NCBI GenBank assembly: GCA_027924645.1 | Contig: BSBN01000334.1 | Span: 1,550,001-1,614,000 of the forward strand | Length of the DNA stretch: 64,000 nt | Reading direction: 5' to 3' | From: Cunninghamia lanceolata | Lineage: Eukaryota; Streptophyta; Pinopsida; Cupressales; Cupressaceae | Part shown: one piece after another, positions 22,471 to 36,100 of the stretch | Position numbering within the stretch: the first letter of the stretch is position 1 | Layout: each line of letters begins with the position of its first letter | Program-made: the position numbers and the translations under genes | The notes under the pieces: generated by a model | The model's input: only the letters and a program-made list of their open reading frames with translations | What the model was told of the DNA's origin: nothing | Database searches by the model: none

Positions 22471-23564
22471 TGTTGGCAAGAGATACTATATGGATTGATG
22501 ATTGTTGTCATTGATGGCAATAAAGTTCATCCCACACATCCGTAGGACATGGTGTGTCTCTACCGGAAGTCAGAGTGAAGAATGTTGTGGTCTGGTAAAC
22601 AAGAATAGAGCATGTGGCAAGGTCCGACAGACAGGTCCGGATCTCTCAGAGGAAGCATCTTGGTGAAGTATGGATTTGGGGAAGTAAAGAGTACTACATT
22701 GAGTGATAGATTCCAAGGTTTTAGCCTCCGGTGATAGATGAGGTAAAAGATATGAATACTTGAGTACCGGATTCCTGAGTGACAGTGTGAACAGAGGAAG
22801 AACTGACTGACAAAACATCAGACCACTTTTCGGATGTGTTACTGATGGTGTTAAAGGTTATGAAGCCATGAATCATGTTTGGCCGACATGATTAATGATT
22901 TCTACAAGCATATACTTGATCCACATTACTTGATGTGCTAGGATTTAGCCGACAGATCAGAATTAGTGAAAAGATTGACTATTCTGGGTGCCAACTAGAA
23001 AGGTGATGAAATTACTTGTGCAGATATATATACATAATGGATTTAGTTGTGAGAAGGGAAGTTGTGACATGTGGTATGCGAAGAAAAGCAAAGCAGAGCA
23101 GAAACAATAAGAAAGGTCTGGTATGTGAAAGGAAAGCAGCATAAGAGAAGAGGAAAGATGAAGTGCAGTAGATCAGTGTATTGAGCCTAACTGGAACTGA
23201 ACTCCAGCATATGTGGATGTTTCCAATCAGTTCAAGTATTGTATAACATTCTTTTGTAGACAGTGTGTCTCCTTGTAGGTAGTGTGCCTCCTTTGTGAGC
23301 AGTGTGCTCGGGTAGTGAGCCCTAATTGGCAAGTGCCATTTTTGTATTTCCTTATTCTTCTAACAGAGAATAATCTTTGGGTTAATCACCTTGTGGTTTT
23401 CTCCCTTAACAGGGTTTCCACGTCAAAAATACTGTGTCATGTGTTTTTCATTTCATGGTAATGTTTGCTTGTTTGAATTAATGCTGCATTGATTAATAAG
23501 AAAGTTCAGAAGAAGAAATAATTAGGATAACTGATTCACCCCCTCCCCCTCTCAGTTATCAACA
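22471..23564 (+). repeat. Solo LTR of a SIRE-like copia element
   Basis: Begins TGTTGGCAAG, ends ATCAACA, 1,094 bp, flanked by AATAC at 22466-22470 and 23565-23569. It is the inverse of the LTR at 51296-52678. Shared blocks include the segment 'gagccctaattggcaagtgcca' near 23318-23338 (here) and its complement near 51565-51590, as well as 'CACCCC...CTCTCAGTT' at the end. No internal region remains, so it arose by recombination between the two LTRs. Confidence 0.9.
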
Positions 23565-23569
23565 AATAC

Positions 23570-25980
23570 TCACATTACTCTCATTGACTAGTAGAGGTGA
23601 GAGGACAATGTTATATATAGAAAAATAAGAGTAGATACATCTAAGAGGTGTAATAACTCCAACTACCTAAATAGGTGAAAGTTTTACCTACTTGATAAAT
23701 TCAAAATTACATGGTTCCACCTACTCAGATAAAGACAAATAAATGCTTATGAGAGATGGCATAAAAATCCATTAGAGGGTGTGAAACTCAACTACCCAAG
23801 TGTGGGTGAGAGTGACACATGCAACTGATGGATAATGCCATGTGGAGTCATAATAACCATGCCTAATTAACCTAAGCAAGATTAATAATATGTGTAGGAA
23901 AAAGAAATATCCCCTAATGTAAGGAAAATAAAAACCTACACTAAAATGAGGATGTTATTTCAGATCTAATTTTTATCATAAATAGCATGTCAAAACTCTA
24001 TGAGTTGGTGAATTTTGGAGTATGTCTATACTCAATATCTATGCCCAAAATGAGGGCACTATCTTAGATCTAGTTTTGATCATAATGACACTCCTTACCC
24101 TAGTTCTAGTATTCTCATCCTATCCTTTCTTTCGATTTGGTATTTGAAGTCTTTTTAGACCACTTGCATGCATGTTTCTAGACTACAGTGCTCTCATATA
24201 TATATGCATGATGGTTTCTATATTATGCTTTGTTTGGCATGCATTGAAGGTGTGAGAATCTTCCTTATGCTTGATTCTTGATATGGCATTTTTTATGCTT
24301 GTTGGATCATGTGATCCATTCATACTTGTATGTAATTGATTGACAGTTGTGCCACATGGTACTTGTATGTATTTGATTGGAAGTTGTACCACATGGTACT
24401 TGTATGTATTTGATTGGATGTTGTGCCACATGTTACTTGTATGTATTTTATTGGAAATTATGCCTTGTGTATTGTGTGCATTAACTGGTGTGCATGCCAT
24501 ATGTTGCCTTACATGCTAGTTATATTATGAGTTGCCACATGTATGTTGCATATGCTTTGGATTGGCTTGAGTCTTGTCATGTATTCCCAAGATTTGTGTG
24601 AGATGGCCTTGATAGTGGTGTTTCCATGATTTTCTTCTCCATAGCTCAAGGGTTGCTTAGAGTGGCATAGACATCTATTGCACTCAATGATGGTAATAAG
24701 GTAAGGTGGTGGGTAACATTTTCCCATTGGTCCTATAACAAAGATCTTTCTAGAGTTGTGTTGATAGTTGTTTTTGCATGCAACAACTTAGATAAAATAT
24801 TGAGTACTTTACCTCTCTTGTAAGGAATCAAATACCAATGAATCAAAAAATGACTACTCCAAGGTTTCTCCTAGCCAAGTCTTGGCATTGTGAAATGACT
24901 TCATTGTTCAATGTATTTTGTTGTTTCAACAAGGGACCTTATTTTGGAACTAGAAAAGATGGATTTTGAGGGTGATATACTTAAAAATGTTAAAACCCGC
25001 TTGCAATTTTCACACTTGGAATCTGAAAATAATCTCTAGTTCATTATATTTGATAGATGGTGATGTTGGTCCTAACCTAACACTTCATTGTTTCTAAAAA
25101 AAAGTTCAAAAGATAGGGAAGATAGAGAAAGGTTTAGAAATTCTTAAGGATAGCTACATGTATGATTCAATGATCCAAATAGATAGATTCTCAAAATAAA
25201 CTAGTTTCTTCTTAATAAGACAAGTCATAATGCTACATAAATGGTGCAATCTTCAAAGGAAATTAAGATTTTCAAATTGTGACAATTCATTAAACACCTA
25301 GATATTGGCACAACTTAATCAAATTATCACAACTGAACTAAAATTAAAATAAGTTTTCAGGCTAACCATGCACAAGAACTTACAATTAGTAATTTACCAA
25401 TGTTGTGAACATGAGATCCATGAAATATCAAGAACAAATCATCACAATTGCAACTAAACTTTATATAAAGTGTGAAAATGAACCATGAATAATAACAACA
25501 AATTAACTACAGTTGGTATTGATTTAGAAAAATGGTAGAGTCTCAACAATTTCATCTTTTCACCTCTAACATGTACAAAGAAAGTGATTAACTTTATGTA
25601 GGGGAGGCAAGATCACTCATCATACAATGAATGGTGAGGATTAATCCAACACCAAGGGTCTAGATTCCATAAGTATTTAATATTTGTGACAAAGTTGTTA
25701 CAAACTCATTTTTACTTTTGTCCTTTATGAAAAAGACAAAATTACACTTTTGGATCCATTAAAATAGGACAAAATAGTTTTCATTTGGATGAGTTAGCAA
25801 TAAAAATGAAACTGTCGCATGTTTTTGGAGGTGGGCGCTCTAGCTGGGACTTCTTGAGATGTTGTATTGACTAGAGTTGATGAAAATTAAGCTTTAGGGT
25901 TGGACATATCATCTTTAATAATAATTTTATCATTTGTTTTCTCTTTTCTCCTGTAATCCATGAAGGCAATGAGTGCTAGA
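23570..25980. other. Unassigned AT-rich intergenic sequence
   Basis: No coding pattern or recognisable element apart from the 37-bp tandem repeat at 24323-24470. Short open stretches at 24183-24727 (minus) are low-complexity translations of that repeat and its flanks. Confidence 0.5.
24323..24470. repeat. 37-bp tandem repeat, four units
   Basis: Four successive 37-base units each start TACTTGTATGTA (24323, 24360, 24397, 24434) and end near GCCACATGG. The first three are close copies and the fourth has diverged. Confidence 0.85.
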
Positions 25981-26179
25981 TTTAAGTCTTTTGAAGGAGG
26001 CCCATGCTTTGTACAATGCAACCTATCACTTTGAGTATCATAGGTTCTAGTAACTTAGAGATTGAAGGATATTTTCCTAGCATGGTTTCCCTTTTGAAAT
26101 TCCTTGATAAAAATATCAGTGAGATGTTTCTCAAGTCTATAGAATTGAAGGTTGATCTCTCCATATTCTACCAACTACC

Positions 26180-26785
26180 AAGTATGAAATGGTAGATCTC
26201 AATGTGCTTTCTTTTTTTGTGGAAGACTAGATTCTTTGTCAGGGCTATTGAAGAAATATTGTCACAATATATGGTTGTAGCATCCTCTTACTCATTCAAA
26301 TATGCAAGGATTCTTCTTAGCCAAACATCCTAACATGCAACTACATTTTCTACTATATACTAAGCTTCTACTATGGAGAGAGAAAATTTGGGCTACTCCT
26401 TTTATGCCCATAAAGTTGCTTCTGAACCCATCTAGAACACATATCCTAATGTGCTCTTCCTATCATCTACACTACCTGCCCAATCATTATCAATGTAACC
26501 AACCAATTCAAACTCATTAGATGCAATATACAAAATGTCGTAGTCTTTGGTGCCATTGATATATCTCAAGATTCTCTTTCCTACTTGCTAGTGTGTGTTC
26601 TTAGGTTTCTCCATGAACCTAGAAATCAAACATACCTCATACATTAAATCAAGCCTTGTAGAAGTTAAATACATTAAGCTTCCAACAATGATTTTGTATA
26701 GGGTTGGGTGTATTTCATTATTGTTGGGTGTATACATGGAGTTGTGGGACCAAAAATTCACCACATGACTTTTTGGTCCCATGCA
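26180..26785 (-). pseudogene. Copia RT end / RNase H relic
   Basis: The minus-strand reading 'KIIVGSLMYLTSTRLDLMYE' (split near 26700), 'SRFMEKPKNTH', 'RILRYINGTKDYDILY', 'DNDWAGSVDDRKSTLGYVF', 'VWLRRILAYL' and 'IYCDNISSIALTKNLVFHKK' is a copia RNase H region in correct order. It has many stops. No LTRs are visible on either side, so it is a truncated, old fragment unrelated in detail to the two other copia elements here. Confidence 0.85.
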
Positions 26786-27118
26786 GACAATAACGTGCTT
26801 GCATTATTGTTTCATAAAACAAAAAAAACACATTTCCTTCATATCCATGACCAAAACTATAGTTTGACAAGGAAAAAACCAATCAAATAGCATGAGCACA
26901 TTAAAGGAAGGGAAAATCAAGCAAGTGCTAAGAGATATCGATATTTTCACGATGTCACCTCGCCAAACCTGCTCCCGAAGATGTCGTGAAGCAAATGTAG
27001 AGGGTCTAGCAGCCGAAAAAGGTAGGGTTTGATTTTTTTTGTGAGTTTGAAAAGTAGTGTTGACTTTTTCTATGTTTGATTAGTTTTTTATATTGAATTT
27101 GAAGTCAATAAGGCATGA
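26786..27118. other. Spacer without recognised features
   Basis: Between the copia relic and the multi-exon relic. Nothing supportable was seen on either strand. Confidence 0.4.
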
Positions 27119-28937
27119 CAAAACACAAATCTAGCTGAGGAGGGTCAAAACAACCTTGAAAACCCTGAAAATCCCCCACCTTCACATCCTCACCATGAAA
27201 GCAATAAACAAGAAAACTATTTAGGGAAAATAGAAGAAAATAAAAAATATATTCAAACCCTAATTGAAATGTTAAACAATCCAAGTGCAAGCACTGATCA
27301 TAGGAGAGCGCTTGCAAAGTCATTAGAGATGACTGTTTCTCACACTGAATCGGTGACAAAGAAAATCACCAAATTTCATGACTATAGGGAGAGGTGTCAG
27401 AAATACTATGCTAAAAAATTGTCTTATGAACAAGTGAAGGATGAAAAAATAATAAAATTTGCATTATGTTCACACTTTATCAATCCTAAAACTACCCAAA
27501 GATAAGAAGAGACTTTCAAATGCTTCCCTATTCATTGGTGTAGGAATGAAGATAAATCCTAAAAAATTTGGGATAGATGGTACATGGTGTTTGATGAGCA
27601 CCCATGCAACAACAATAAGGTGCCATAATATTTCTTGAGGAAACTCCATTGTGAGTTCATCCTCAAGAAGATTCCTAATTATTTTGACATTCAAGAGTTC
27701 TAGGGAAGAGGTGGTGGCTCTGCCCACGATAGAGAGGGTGCACAGCGAGACCAAAACCATGTACCTAGACCCCTGATGAGGCCAACACATGTGTCACTCC
27801 CTTTAAATTTGAAGGAGAGTGTTGAGGTGGAGACACTACATTCATTGAGTGCTCTCACACATTCTCTAGAACAACATGATGATTACCTCACCCAAGATGA
27901 TGAGGGTGAGAGCAAAAGGCATCATTTATCCCCACATTTGTTCAATTCATGTGGGAACATATGTGATTACGGGATGTAGGATTTGTGGTAGGACTCTTGG
28001 TTGGATGTTGCGACACAAGGGCAAGATCCAATGATGGACACATCCATATTGGATGATCTTGTTCTCACAGATGATGTCTTACATAATACATCTTGTATTG
28101 ACTCCCAGGTAATTTTTTACAAGTTTCATCTTGATTTAATATATTCTTATTTGAAATTTGTAATTAATTTTATATGACTATCTATAATATAAGTCAAAAT
28201 TAATGTATGTAATTATCTGTGCAATGAAATTGTAGGGTCAGAGTCTTCATCCTACCTTTGTTAGCCATCCATTGGTGGGTTATGAGAGGAGGTCGAGCGA
28301 ACATGTATGTAATTTATCACATGAATGTAAACATAGTACATATATCAATGGTAATATTATTTAGTGACAATTTGAGGATTTCAACAGGGAGCTTCACCTA
28401 GACCTCGACGATTTCCTTGGTCCCCTGTATGCAAAACCACTTTTACAGAGGTAAATTTAACCATTTGTAATCATTATGCATTTAAATAATTTTATGTATC
28501 TATTTTGATCGAATAACCTTGAACTCTATTTTTACATGCTGAACATGGAGACTCCTCCTCATCTTCACGAGTCAGCACATGTAGGCATTTATTGTAGCCG
28601 TGTTGTCTTCAAATCCTTTAACCGAGGTATGAGCTAGTAACATGTAAATGTCATTTTGTATTTCTTATTTTGTCTCATGTTATTTGATGTACATAAATGA
28701 TATTTATGTTTAGTCAATTTTGCTTCTTGATGCTTCTCACAGGAGGTCATAACTCCAACTCATCCAACTATGGATGAAGCAAGAGAAAAGATGATCGAGA
28801 GGGATCATCAAGTATCAGTAAGTGATCGATTACATATGTGATGTTATATATTTTATGTTTTCTATATTAATGTGCATATTGTTTGATTGTATTAATAGGT
28901 GGAGCTACAAAAATATCTGTTGAGGTCTACTCAATAG
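27119..28937 (+). pseudogene. Multi-exon gene relic of unknown function
   Basis: A frame opens at 27119 and runs to 27505 (Asn/Glu/Pro-rich, then 'SLEMTVSHTESVTKKITKFH'). After several stops (27505, 27558, 27628, 27703) it continues in the same general sense to about 28102. Small exons then follow with plausible splice borders and compatible phases: CAG|GTAATT at 28102; TTGTAG|GGTCAG to CAT|GTATGT (about 28235-28304); CAACAG|GGAGC to GAG|GTAAAT (about 28388-28450); CACAG|GAGGTC to TCA|GTAAGT (about 28742-28818); AATAG|GTGGAG to a TAG at 28935-28937. The last exons read 'EVITPTHPTMDEAREKM' and 'VELQKYLLRSTQ'. The product is not recognised; it could be a transposon accessory gene or a host gene. 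The body is broken, the 3' exon borders are not. Confidence 0.45.
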
Positions 28938-29309
28938 GAGAGAGAGAGAGAGAGGATGAGTCACTGATTGGCTCTCCATCTTCACGACCAAGCAAGGGCC
29001 ACCGATTATTTGATAGAAGTCCATAGTCAAATAGATTTTGGGACATATTTTTTATGCCTAGATGACTTTGTATACATACTTTTGTATGTTACCAATGTAT
29101 ATTTTTGTATATGCCTATATGACTTTGTTTGGACATGCCTATATAGCTTTATATATAGGCTAGATGTTATGTTCATGACATTATGTATATGATAGTTTAT
29201 ATTAAATATTTAATATGATGATCAATTATTGTTACACAAATTTTGTTTTACATGTGCCAATTACATTTTATTGAATGTTTATAAATCATTTTCAAATAAT
29301 CTATTTTAC
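28938..29309. other. Spacer with short GA repeat
   Basis: A (GA) run sits at about 28938-28955. The rest is AT-rich without a supported feature. Confidence 0.4.
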
Positions 29310-32300
29310 AGTGCATATCTTGCAATCATTGCATTCCATGAGACCATGCATTTCTTTGAGGCATCATGTCAAACATTTCACGCACCTTGTTTATGCTTCC
29401 ACACTTTCCATACATGTCTACAAAGGAAGCTACAAATACAATATGTGACAAAATTCCTATATCCTTTATTCTTTGATGGTTGTCCACACCATGTTCCCCA
29501 TATCCCATTTTGGCATAGGCAAGGAGGATGTTGGATAAGGTTGTGCAATTTGGTTTTAGACACGCCAATTGCATTTGGTTGAGAGTTTCTTTTGTGAATT
29601 TTCTTGAAATTTTCTAAAGCCTTATGAAAAATCTATTTCATTCATATCTTGTAATCATTTCATTACATGAGACAACATTTCTTTGAGGCATCATGTCAAA
29701 CAGTTCATGTTCCTTGTATATGCTTCCACACTTTGCATACATGTCTCACAAGGTAGTTGCAACTACAAGATTTGACAACATTCATATATCCTTTATGCTT
29801 TGATGGATGTCTATATTGTGTTCCAAATATACCATTTCTAAGGTTTTGGAATTTGTCTTTACACCTGCCAATTGCATTTGCTTGAAATTTTCTAAAGCCT
29901 TATCAAAAAATCCATTTTGTTTAAATCTTGCAATCATTGCATTCCATGAGGTGAAATTTCTTTGAGGCATCATGCTAAACAGTTCATGTGCCTTGTCTAT
30001 GCTTCCACACTTTGCATACATGTCTCCAAGGGCAGTTGCAACTGTAACATATAACAAAATTCCCATTTTTTTAATCCTTTGATGGATGTCCATAATGTGT
30101 TCCAAAAAACCCATTTTGGCATAGGCAAGGAGGATACTGGGTAAGGTTGTGGAATTTGGCTTTACACTCACCAAATGTATTTTTTTGAAAGTTTATAAAG
30201 CCTTATCAAAAAAATCCATTTTTTGCATATCTTACAATCATTACATTCCATTAAATGGAATTTCATTGAGGCATCATGTCAAATAGTTTGCGTACCTTTT
30301 CTATGCTTCCACACTTTGGATACATGTCTACTAGGGTAGTTGCAACTACAAGATTTGATAAAATTCCCATATCCTTTATGCTTTGATGGATGTCCATACC
30401 ATGTTCCAAAGATCCCATTTTGGCATATGAAGGGAGGATGTTGGCTAAGGTTGTGGAATTTGTCTTTACACCCACCAATTGCATTTGCTTGAAAGTTTCG
30501 AAAGCCTTATCAAAAATCCATTTTTTTCATATCTTGCAATCATTGCATTCCATGTGATGACATTTCTTTGAGGCATCATGCCAAACAGTTCATGTGGGTT
30601 GTTTATTCTTCCACACTTTAGATACATGTCTCCAAGGGCAGTTGTAACTACAACATCTAACAAAATTTCCAAATCTTTTAGGCTTTGACGGATATCCATA
30701 CCGTGTTCCATTTATCCCATTTTGGCATAGACAAGGAGGATACTAGCCAAGGTTGTGGAATTTGGATTAATACCCTCCAATTGTATTTGCTTGAAATTTT
30801 ATAAAACCTTATCAAAAAAATCCATTTTTACATACCTTGCAATCATTGCATTCCATGAGATGGCATTTCATTGAGGCATCATGTCAAACAGTTCACTTTT
30901 CTTGTCTTTTCTTCCACACTTTGCATACATGTCTACTAGGATAGTTACAACTACAAGATCTGATAAAATTCCCATATCCTTTATGCCTTGATGGATGTCC
31001 CTACCATGTTCCAAAGATTGCATTTTGGCTTTACACCTCTCAATTGCATTTGCTTGAAATTTTCTAAAGCCTTATTAACAAATCCATTTTGTGCATATCT
31101 TGCAATTATTACATTCCATGAGATGACACACTTTGAGGTGTTCTATCAAACAATTCATGTGCCTTGTCTATGCTTCCACACTTTGCATACAAGTCTACTA
31201 GGGTAGTTGAGTCTACAACAAATTTTAAAAAATTCCCATATACTTTATGCTTTGATTGATGTCCATACCATGTTCCAAAGATCTCATTTTCAAATAGGTA
31301 GGGAGGATGTTGGTTAAGGTTGTGGAATTTGGATTTACACCTGCCAATTGCATTTGCTTGAAAGTTTCTAAATCCTTATCAACAAATCCATTTTGTGCAT
31401 ATCTTACAATTATTGCAACATATATACTTTGATCTTAATTATTGAAAAATATACACAATAAGAATTCCATAGATAAGGGTTTCCTTAAAAATCATTTTAG
31501 AGTTATAATAAAGCCATAGGTCTATCCTATAGCCCTTGCAAATATTTCAAATTCTTGTAAGGTAACATTTTTCTCATATGCACATACATAATTGCTATCC
31601 ACATATTCAATCAAAGAAAAGCATTTTCACTTTGTTCTTAAGGGATAATAACAATACATCTTATCAATGAGACTATACACATGGAACTAACAACCACAAC
31701 AATATTGAAGAGAAAATAAGTCACTTTAGAAGGCACTCTACTTTTGTCTTTACTATTATCTACAAATTCATTCTGAGCACATTAATAAAGGGTGTAGGGA
31801 CAAGTTGATCCCACTATGAGTTTTTTAACCCAAGATTGGCATTTTCTATTTCTATTCCAACTTTATACTCCACATGAGAGAGAGAAGTTGAGTATAGGTA
31901 TATTACACTACACAGGCCTCTAGGGTTTTTCACTATGACTAACATAATACCATTGACCTTCACAATAATTCTCATAAGATAAAGTCCAAATGTATAATAC
32001 TTCTCGAGACACCAAACCCTTGTCCACGATTCAAAATAAAACCTACATAATAATCACCACAGTCAAATTCACAAAATCCTACATAATATCCTTTATGCTT
32101 TGATGGTTGTCCATACCCTATTCCAAAGATCCTAATTTGGTAGAGATAGGGTGGATGCTGGTGAAGGTTGTGGAATTTGGCTTTACACTTGCCAATTGCA
32201 TTTTCTTGAAAATTTCTAAAATCTTTTCAACAAATCCATTTTCTGCATATCTTGAAATCATTGCATTCCATGAGAGGACCTCTCTTTATGGTGTTCTATC

Positions 32301-32580
32301 AAATAGTCCACGTGCCTTGTCTATGCTTCCACACTTTGCATACATGTCTACAAGGGTAGCTGCAATTACAACATCTGACAAAATTACTATATCCTTTATT
32401 ACCACTGAGATTGAACAATTATCATGTGAAACAGTCACAAAATATGATAGCCAAAGAGACAGTCCTCAAGTCATGATTATGAGACAAGGAGTGTATGTGA
32501 AAAGGAGGTAGTATGAAATAAACTAGCAAATGACATTTGACAAAATTCCTATATCCTTTATGCTTGGATGGTTGTCCTTA
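29310..32580 (-). pseudogene. Decayed PPR (PLS-type) repeat array
   Basis: About nine successive copies of a roughly 303-bp unit, equal to one PLS triplet of about 101 residues. Typical phrases on the minus strand are 'VKPNSTTLPSILLAYAKMG', 'HQSIKDMGILSNLVVAT', 'LVDMYPKCGSIEK', 'FDMMPQRN' and 'WNAMIARY..NGF..KAL'. Unit boundaries (the segment cctttatgctttgatgg on the plus strand) recur near 29461, 29789, 30067, 30369, 30672, 30975, 31239, 32089 and 32551. The longest open piece is 29782-30174. Stops and small deletions occur in every unit, no start and no E/DYW end was found, and 31430-32085 is a non-PPR interruption. Functional PPR proteins bind organellar RNA; this copy is a relic. Confidence 0.8.
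31430..32085. other. Non-PPR insertion or diverged segment within the PPR array
   Basis: PPR homology stops after 'cttacaattattgcaa' near 31420 and resumes at the unit beginning near 32089. The 650 bases between show no repeats, ORF or clear element ends. An old insertion is likely. Confidence 0.5.
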
Positions 32581-33169
32581 CCTTGTCCAAGACTAATGAT
32601 GAAGTCCTTTTGCAAAATTGAGTTCATGTTAGGAGTTTTGATCAACAGTTTAAGCCTTATGATGTATGACATCAAAACTATCACTTACAGCATGGTCACA
32701 TTTTTGGCACTACAACATGTCCTTGTTTTAGGTATTCATAACTAAAGATATCCTATATCTACATATAATACCATCTTTATGAGGGTTTCAAACAAGAAAT
32801 AACTACATAACTACCTAAAAAGCTATGCCAGTCCTTGACTATCCTCCTATGACTATCATAATAAACATAATAAGCCTCTCCATCACAAATCCTCAAAAAG
32901 ATAATAAAAGACAACCTCCAACTTGCATAATAAGCCTCTCCATGATAGTATTTGTGGATTTTAGGCTTAATATTTTTAAAATTTTAACACTACTAGTTGT
33001 TACTTTAAGGTTGTTTGTATTGACTATAAGTACTTACAATTGAATGAAATGATTTATTTAGATCTAAAAAGAAATCAATCATGTAATGCCACACCATCAC
33101 ACTAACAAAACATGACTTAATGCACAATTGTTAGAGGTGTGAAGTTAAGAGTGACATTGTGCAGGCAAT
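32581..33169. other. Unassigned sequence
   Basis: Between the PPR relic and the satellite block. There is a short internal duplication, 'ataagcctctccat' near 32870 and 32931. No gene was seen. Confidence 0.4.
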
Positions 33170-36100
33170 CTCTCATATTCTTCAGTTTCATGTAGTGGAA
33201 AGATGCTAGGAGTGACATTTTGCATTCCATAGCTTGTGGGGCCGAACTGATTGTGCCACTGTGTCAGGGTGGGTAGGTAAATGCTAGGGGAGGCCTCATT
33301 TCATGTGTTAAGCATCCCAGTCATTTGGGGCAACAGGCTACCAGCAAAGTCCCTTAAGATCCCTAAGAGCAAAAAATTGTCAAACTATGATGGAGAAGCT
33401 CTCTAAATTTGTGGTAGTTGGGAACATTTTGTTTGGACCTACAAGTGCACATAGGGTCTGTCCATAATAACCTCTCTCAGTTTTGGTCCACTCCAGTCCG
33501 TTTGACTGTGTCGAAATCAAATGTATTCTTGCAAAATGCTTCAATTTCATGCAATGGAAAGATGCTAGGAGTGACAGTTTGTATTCGATAGCTCATGAGT
33601 CCAAAATGACTATGCCAACACATTAGGGTGGGCAAGTAAATGATAGGGAGGTCTTGTTTCATGTACCAAGAATCCCAGTCGTTTGAGGCAGTAGCTACCA
33701 ACAAAGTCACTTAAGATCTTAAGAGAAAAAACTATCAAACTATGACAAAGTAGTTCTCAAAATTCATGGTAGCTGCAAACATTCCCTTTGGACCTACAAG
33801 TGTATGTGGGGTCCATCAACAATAACCTCTCTTGGTTTTGGTTAACTCAAATTCATTTGACCATGTCAAAATCAAATGCATTCTTGCAAAATACTTCAGT
33901 TTCATGCAGCACAACCTTGTCAGGTGCCATATTTTTGTTCTACTCCTTGTGGGGCTAAACCAAATGTGCCAACACATTGGAGTAGGTAGGTAAATTCTAG
34001 GGGAGGTCTCATTTTCTATTCAAAGTGTCCCAGTCGCTGGGCACAACAGGCTATCCGTAAAGTTGAAAGGGGAAAGGACTAAAATTTTGCATTCCATAGG
34101 TCTTGGGGTTGAATCGACTATGCCAACATGTTTGATTAGGTAGGTAAATACTAGGGGAGGTCTTTTTCATGCACCAAGTGTCCTAGTCATTTGGGGTAAC
34201 AGGCTACCGACAAAGTCCCTTAAGATCCTTAAGAGCAAAAAACTACCAAACTATGACAGAGTAGTTCTCAAAATATGTGGTAGCTGAGAACATTTTGTTT
34301 GGACCTACAAGTGCACATGGGGTCCATCCACAATAACCTTCTTAGTTTTGTTCAAATTTAGTCCATTTGATCATGTTAAAATCAAATGCACTCTTGCAAA
34401 ATGCTTTAGTTTCATGCACTAGAAAGGTGCTAGGAGTGATATTTTGCATTCCATAGCTCATGTGGTTGAATTGATTGTGCCAACGCATCATGGTGGGTGG
34501 GTAAGTGCTAGGGAAAGTCTTGTTTCATATGCCAAGTATCCCAGTCATTCAAAGTAGTAGGCTACCAGCAAAGTCCTTTAAGATCCCTAAGAGCAAAAAA
34601 CTACTAAACTATGATGTAGCAGTTCTTAGAAATCATGGTAGATTGGAATGTTTCATGTGGACCTATAGGTGCATATGGAGTCCATCCACAATAACCTCTC
34701 TCAGATTTGGCCAACTCAAATTCATTTAACTATGTCGAAATCAAATGCATTCTTACAAGATGCTTTAGTTTCATGCAATACAACCTTGTCAGGTGACTTA
34801 TTTTTTGTTCTACTCCTCATGGGGCTAAATTGACTATGCCAACACATCAGGGTGGGTGGGTAAATGCTAGGGGAGGTCTCGTTTCATGCACCAAGAATCT
34901 TAGTCATTTGGGGCAATAGGCTACTAGTAAAGGCCCTTAAGATCCCTAAGAGAAAAAAACTACCAAACTATGACGGAGTAGTTCTCAAAAATTTTGGCAG
35001 TTACGAATGTTCCATTTAGACCTATAGTTGTATGTGAGGTCCATCCAAAATAACCTCTCTCAGTTTTGGTCAACTCAAATCCATTTGACCATGCCGAAAT
35101 CAAATGCATTCTTGCAAAATGCTTCATTTTCATGCAACACAACCTTGCCAGGTGCCATATTTTTTTTCTGCTCATCATGGGGATAAACTGACTGTGCTAA
35201 TGCATCAGGGTGGGTGGGTAGGGGAGGTCTCATTTCATGTGCCAAGTGTCCTAGCCATTCAAGGCAGCAGGCTATTGACAAAGTCCCTTAAGATCCCTAA
35301 GAGTAAAAAATTGCCAAACTATGAAGGAGTAGTTCTTGAAATTTGTGGTAACTAGAAATGTTCCATTTGGAGCTACAAGTGCACGTGGGGTCCATCCACA
35401 ACAACCTATCTTTGATTTGATCAACTCCAGTCCATTTGACCATGTCAAAATCAAATGCATTCTTGCAAAATACTTTAGTTTCATGCAGTGGAAAGGAACT
35501 AGGATTGATATTTTGCATTCCATAGCTCATGGGGTCAAATAGACTACACCAATGCATCAAGGTGGGTAGGTAAATGCTAGAGGAGGTCTTGTTTCATGTG
35601 CCAAGCATTCTAGTCATTTCAAGATGTAAGCTACTGGAAAAGTCACTTTGTTAGTAGCTTGTAGCCCAGAATGACTGAGACACTTTATGCATGAAATGAG
35701 AGCTCCCCTAACATTTAATTGCCCACCTAGACATGTTGGCATAGTTAGTTCAACCCCATGAACTATAGAATGCAAAATTTTAGTCCTAGCATCTTTCGAC
35801 TTTATTGGTAGCTTACATCCTGGAATGACTGAGATGCTTGGCACATGAAATGAGACCTCCCCTAGCATTTACCCACCCACCCCAATGCATTAGTATAGTC
35901 AGTTCGGCCCCATGAGCTGTGGAATGTAAAATCACTCCTAGCACCTTTTGACTTTGCCAGTAGCTTACAGCCTAGAATAACTGAGACACTTGGCACATGA
36001 AATGAGGCCTCCACTAGCATTTACCCACCCACTTGGACATGTTGGCATAGTTGGTTTGACCCCATGACTTGTGGAAAGCAAAATTTCAGTCCTAGCACCT

